From contig NZ_QKXH01000005.1 in the NCBI RefSeq assembly GCF_003254745.1, positions 1 through 64,000 of the forward strand: DNA of 64,000 bases, read 5' to 3'. The notes beneath the pieces were generated by a model. It ran no database searches and had not been told where the DNA came from. It worked only from the letters and a program-made list of their open reading frames with translations. The position numbers and the translations under genes are program-made. The stretch is from Flavobacterium aquariorum (lineage in GTDB: Bacteria; Bacteroidota; Bacteroidia; Flavobacteriales; Flavobacteriaceae). Below are positions 60,918 through 64,000 of this stretch, in pieces. Every line of letters begins with the position of its first letter. The first letter of the stretch is position 1.

Positions 60918-63032
60918 ATGATAAAAAATTATTATTCTTTTCTTTTATTTCTTGGGGCATTAGCTATAAATGCACAAACTCCAACTTCGAATAAGTTAGA
61001 ATCTTCTGACGAGCGCTTTCCTGTTTTTTCAAATTGTCAAAATTTGCAGGGACAAGATTTAAAAAATTGTTTCTATAACGAAGTACAACAATATGTATAT
61101 CATAATTTTAAAGTGCCTGAAAAGTTGCAACAGAATAACTATAAAGGACTTGTTAAAGTGCTTTTTGAAGTTGATGTGACTGGTAAATTTAAAGTACTGT
61201 ACATAAATTCGAATAATGAAGAACTTATTGCCGAAACTAAAAGGGTATTTGGCGGTTTTCCTATAATTGACCCGCCTACTTATGCTGGAAATCCAACTTA
61301 TTCCAAATTCAATATAAGTATAGATATTCCGTTGTTATCTCCTGAAGAGATTGCAGCTACAGCATTGGCTAGAAAAGAAAATATTAACGTAAACGAAGGC
61401 TTAACAGAATTGGATAGTATTGTATACAAACGTTTTGATAATCCCCAATTTTCTAGTCATTTAAGTATTCCCTTTTCGCATAGTTATTATGCCCAATTCG
61501 ATGGTGAAATAAATCAGGTAGGGAGTAATAATCATACAGCTTCAAAGCCTTACTCTTATGCCGAAGTTGAGAAATATTATAATTTTCAAAAAGTTAATGC
61601 CAGTCTTATGAAGAATAAGTCGGGTTGGTGGGGACGAAAAGTATGGAATGAAAATTTAGCAGAAATTAAAGGTGAAGGATATTGGTTTGCCTTGAATTTT
61701 CTGTTTAATGTTCAAGGTGGGATTTCCAATCCAAGCAAGACAGATTATACATTTGTTAATACAAGGGCACTTAATTTTAAAGGAGGTCTTGGGAATCATT
61801 TGAATTTCACAACCACTTTTTATGAAAGCCAGGGACGCTTTGCTGATTACTATAATGCTTATGCCAATTCGATAAAGCCGTCTGGTGGTAATCCCGCTAT
61901 TGTTCCAGGTATTGGTATTGCAAAGTCGTATAATTCGGATGCTTATGATTTTCCTTTGGCCGATGCTAATATTTCCTATAATGCTGCAAAATTCTTGGAT
62001 TTGCAATTGGGATATGGAAAAAATTTTATAGGAGATGGTTACCGTTCCTTGTTTTTGGGCGATGGCACGAGTCCTTATCCTTTTTTTAAGATAGATGCTA
62101 ATTTTTGGAAAATTAAATACACCGTAAATTATATGTGGCTAAAGGATGTTCGTCCAGAAGTTACTGTTGATAGAACGTATGCGTCCAAATATATGGTGAA
62201 TCACTATTTAAGTTGGAATGTTTCGAATCGATTGAATTTAGGTTTTTTTGAATCGGCTATTTGGACAAATACTAATGGAAGAGGTTTTGATGCGAATTTT
62301 ATAAACCCAATCGTGTTTTATAGAGCAGTTGAGTTTTCGTCTTCATCCAGAAGTGGGAATGCTGTTTTGGGATTGAGCTATAAGTACAAATGGAACAATC
62401 AGGTAAATTTGTATGGGCAATTTCTTATCGATGAATTTTCTACTAGTGATATAGCTGCCGGTGAAAAAAGTTGGAAAAATAAATTGGGATATCAATTGGG
62501 AGCCAAATATTTCAATGCATTTCATGTGGATAATTTGGTGTTGCAATTGGAGTTCAATCATGTTCGCCCTTATGTGTATTCACATAGCGATCCGATTACC
62601 AATTATGGACATAACAACCAAAGTTTGGGCCATCAATGGGGAGGGAATTTTCAGGAGTTGGTTTTGTTAGGGTATTATCATAAAGACAGATTTTATTCAA
62701 ATGCTAAGTTTACTATAGGAACACGAGGACTTGATTTTGATACGGCTGATAATTCTTTCAACTATGGTCAAAACATTTATAAAGACTATGATGAGAATAG
62801 ACCTTATGACAAAGGAGTGAAAGTGGGACAGGGAAATAAAACAAGTCTTTTTATCACAGAAGTTCAGGTGGGTTATTTGGTAAATCCTGCTACTAATTTG
62901 AAGTTTTTTGGTAATTTTTTATATCGAAATTTTGACCCTACAACCAATACTGCGACAGTATTTAAAGAGCAAACGACTTGGTTTACTGTTGGTTTTAGAT
63001 CAGATGTATTTAATTGGTATTTTGATTATTAA
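60918..63032 (+). CDS. remB: RemB-type gliding motility protein, Wzi-like outer-membrane barrel
   Basis: The frame reaches back to a TTG at 60897, but ATG 60918 gives the signal peptide MIKNYYSFLLFLGALAINAQ. After it come a short TonB-C-like domain (about 30-140, FKVPEKLQQNNYKGLVKVLFEVD) and a strand-rich barrel (about 200-704) resembling capsule-assembly Wzi proteins, with KFLDLQLGYGKNFIGDGYRSLFLGDG and the terminal strand WFTVGFRSDVFNWYFDY. RemB of F. johnsoniae, an outer-membrane protein needed for normal gliding, has as I recall this position, four genes after sprA. It may help carry surface polysaccharide or adhesins. It is 704 residues long. Confidence 0.85.
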   Translation: MIKNYYSFLLFLGALAINAQTPTSNKLESSDERFPVFSNCQNLQGQDLKNCFYNEVQQYVYHNFKVPEKLQQNNYKGLVKVLFEVDVTGKFKVLYINSNNEELIAETKRVFGGFPIIDPPTYAGNPTYSKFNISIDIPLLSPEEIAATALARKENINVNEGLTELDSIVYKRFDNPQFSSHLSIPFSHSYYAQFDGEINQVGSNNHTASKPYSYAEVEKYYNFQKVNASLMKNKSGWWGRKVWNENLAEIKGEGYWFALNFLFNVQGGISNPSKTDYTFVNTRALNFKGGLGNHLNFTTTFYESQGRFADYYNAYANSIKPSGGNPAIVPGIGIAKSYNSDAYDFPLADANISYNAAKFLDLQLGYGKNFIGDGYRSLFLGDGTSPYPFFKIDANFWKIKYTVNYMWLKDVRPEVTVDRTYASKYMVNHYLSWNVSNRLNLGFFESAIWTNTNGRGFDANFINPIVFYRAVEFSSSSRSGNAVLGLSYKYKWNNQVNLYGQFLIDEFSTSDIAAGEKSWKNKLGYQLGAKYFNAFHVDNLVLQLEFNHVRPYVYSHSDPITNYGHNNQSLGHQWGGNFQELVLLGYYHKDRFYSNAKFTIGTRGLDFDTADNSFNYGQNIYKDYDENRPYDKGVKVGQGNKTSLFITEVQVGYLVNPATNLKFFGNFLYRNFDPTTNTATVFKEQTTWFTVGFRSDVFNWYFDY

Positions 63033-63078
63033 TAGATTTGGAAAGTATTTTTTTTAGGATTAATTTAAAATTAAAAAA

Positions 63079-64000
63079 ATGAGAAAACACATAATGGCTT
63101 TTCTTTTAATGATCACCTGCTTTAGTTTACAAGCTCAAAAAAGCAAAAATTTTTCAGTATTGGCTTATTATACAGGTGATGATAAACAGATAAATGATTT
63201 TGAAGTTGAAAAATTAACTCATATAATATATAGTTTTTGTCATCTTAGGGATGGAAAACTAAATGTTGATAATGCCAATGATTCTATCACGATTAAGCAT
63301 TTAGTTTCATTAAAAGCCAAATATCCTCAGTTGAAAATAATGTTGTCTCTAGGAGGTTGGGGTGGTTGTGAAAACTGTTCGAGTGCTTTTTCAACAGCTT
63401 CAGGGAGGGCTGTTTTTGCCAAATCTGTAAAAGAAATTAATGACTATTTTAAAACCGACGGGTTGGATTTGGATTGGGAATATCCTACTATTAAAGGGTT
63501 TCCAGATCATTTATATCAACCAGCAGATAGGAAGAATTTCACAGAGTTGGTAAAAGTTTTAAGAACTGAATTAGGGAATTCTAACGAATTAAGTTTTGCG
63601 GCAGGCGGGTTTCAAAAATATTTAGACGAATCGGTAGAGTGGGAATTGGTAATGCCACTTGTGGATCGTGTTAATATTATGAGTTACGACTTGGTTAATG
63701 GATATTCGAAAGTTACCGGACATCATACACCGCTTTTTAGCACCAATAAAGATGAGGAATCTACAGATAGAGCGGTCGAATATTTGTTGAAATTAGGTAT
63801 TCCGTCTCATAAAATAGTTATTGGCTCGGCTTTTTACACTCGAACATGGAAAGATGTAGAGAATATTAACAATGGATTGTATCAACCGGGAGTACATACG
63901 GGAGGTGTGAGTTTTAATAATTTTAAAGATGAATTGACTGAAGAAAAAGGGTGGAAGTATTTTTGGGATAAAAAAGCAAATTCTCCATATTGGTACAATC
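63079..64000 (+). CDS. GH18 chitinase, 3' end outside window
   Basis: The frame starts at ATG 63079 and remains open to the window edge (307 codons visible). A signal peptide is present (MRKHIMAFLLMITCFSLQAQ). The GH18 barrel shows MLSLGGWGGCENCSSAFS (about 91-110) and the catalytic motif DGLDLDWEYP with Asp127, Asp130, Asp132 and Glu134, the proton donor; MSYDLVNGY follows in the region of strand 6. It should split chitin or chitooligosaccharides outside the cytoplasm. It lies 46 bp downstream of remB. Any C-terminal binding or secretion domain would lie beyond the window. Confidence 0.92.
   Translation, partial: MRKHIMAFLLMITCFSLQAQKSKNFSVLAYYTGDDKQINDFEVEKLTHIIYSFCHLRDGKLNVDNANDSITIKHLVSLKAKYPQLKIMLSLGGWGGCENCSSAFSTASGRAVFAKSVKEINDYFKTDGLDLDWEYPTIKGFPDHLYQPADRKNFTELVKVLRTELGNSNELSFAAGGFQKYLDESVEWELVMPLVDRVNIMSYDLVNGYSKVTGHHTPLFSTNKDEESTDRAVEYLLKLGIPSHKIVIGSAFYTRTWKDVENINNGLYQPGVHTGGVSFNNFKDELTEEKGWKYFWDKKANSPYWYN

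Overview
The window is AT-rich DNA from a member of the Flavobacteriaceae, most likely a Flavobacterium related to F. johnsoniae. The evidence is type IX secretion and gliding genes (sprA, remB, a PorP/SprF protein, an adhesin with a gliding-type C-terminal domain), a SusC/SusD pair, outer-membrane lipoproteins and Bacteroidetes-type promoters (TAnnTTTG). No rRNA, tRNA, CRISPR array, insertion sequence or phage gene was seen.

Layout. (1) Bases 1-8929, plus strand: the 3' part of a giant repetitive surface adhesin, followed by a PorP/SprF protein and an OmpA-family protein, a typical type IX secretion trio. (2) 9000-11128, minus: two tandem paralogous LacI-family regulators. (3) 11557-15253, minus: a vanadium haloperoxidase-like lipoprotein and two outer-membrane beta-barrels; then a small orphan membrane protein (15606-16157). 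(4) 16341-25453, minus: a six-gene sugar operon in the order GH32, MFS permease, PfkB sugar kinase and three GH13 alpha-glucosidases. (5) 25632-41642, plus: a GH65 enzyme, SusC/SusD, two large CRTAC1-type FG-GAP lipoproteins, a second haloperoxidase-like lipoprotein and a GyrI-like protein. (6) 41766-48870, plus: a sucrose-type MFS permease, an invertase/debranching-like glycosidase, a second PfkB kinase, another MFS permease, a fungal-type trehalase and a CBS protein. (7) 49021-64000, plus: NADP malic enzyme, ruvA, sprA, gcvH, vanZ-like, deoC, remB and a truncated GH18 chitinase. As I recall it, sprA to remB has the gene order of the F. johnsoniae gliding locus.

How the parts fit. Regions 4 to 6 look like one carbohydrate regulon. 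Four promoters (GH32 operon, GH65, susC, sucrose-type MFS) each carry two palindromes of the LacI type (best form TCGAAAACGTTTTCGA) spaced 20-21 bp apart, ending about 34 and 55 bp upstream of a -7 box, with no -33 TTG element. This suggests that one or both LacI-family proteins act as activators. The enzymes suggest use of fructosides and alpha-glucosides (sucrose, levan-type fructans, isomaltose- or kojibiose-type sugars, trehalose), with outer-membrane uptake, periplasmic hydrolysis and cytoplasmic phosphorylation. The roles of the CRTAC1 pair and the haloperoxidase-like proteins in this context are unknown and are the least understood part of the window.
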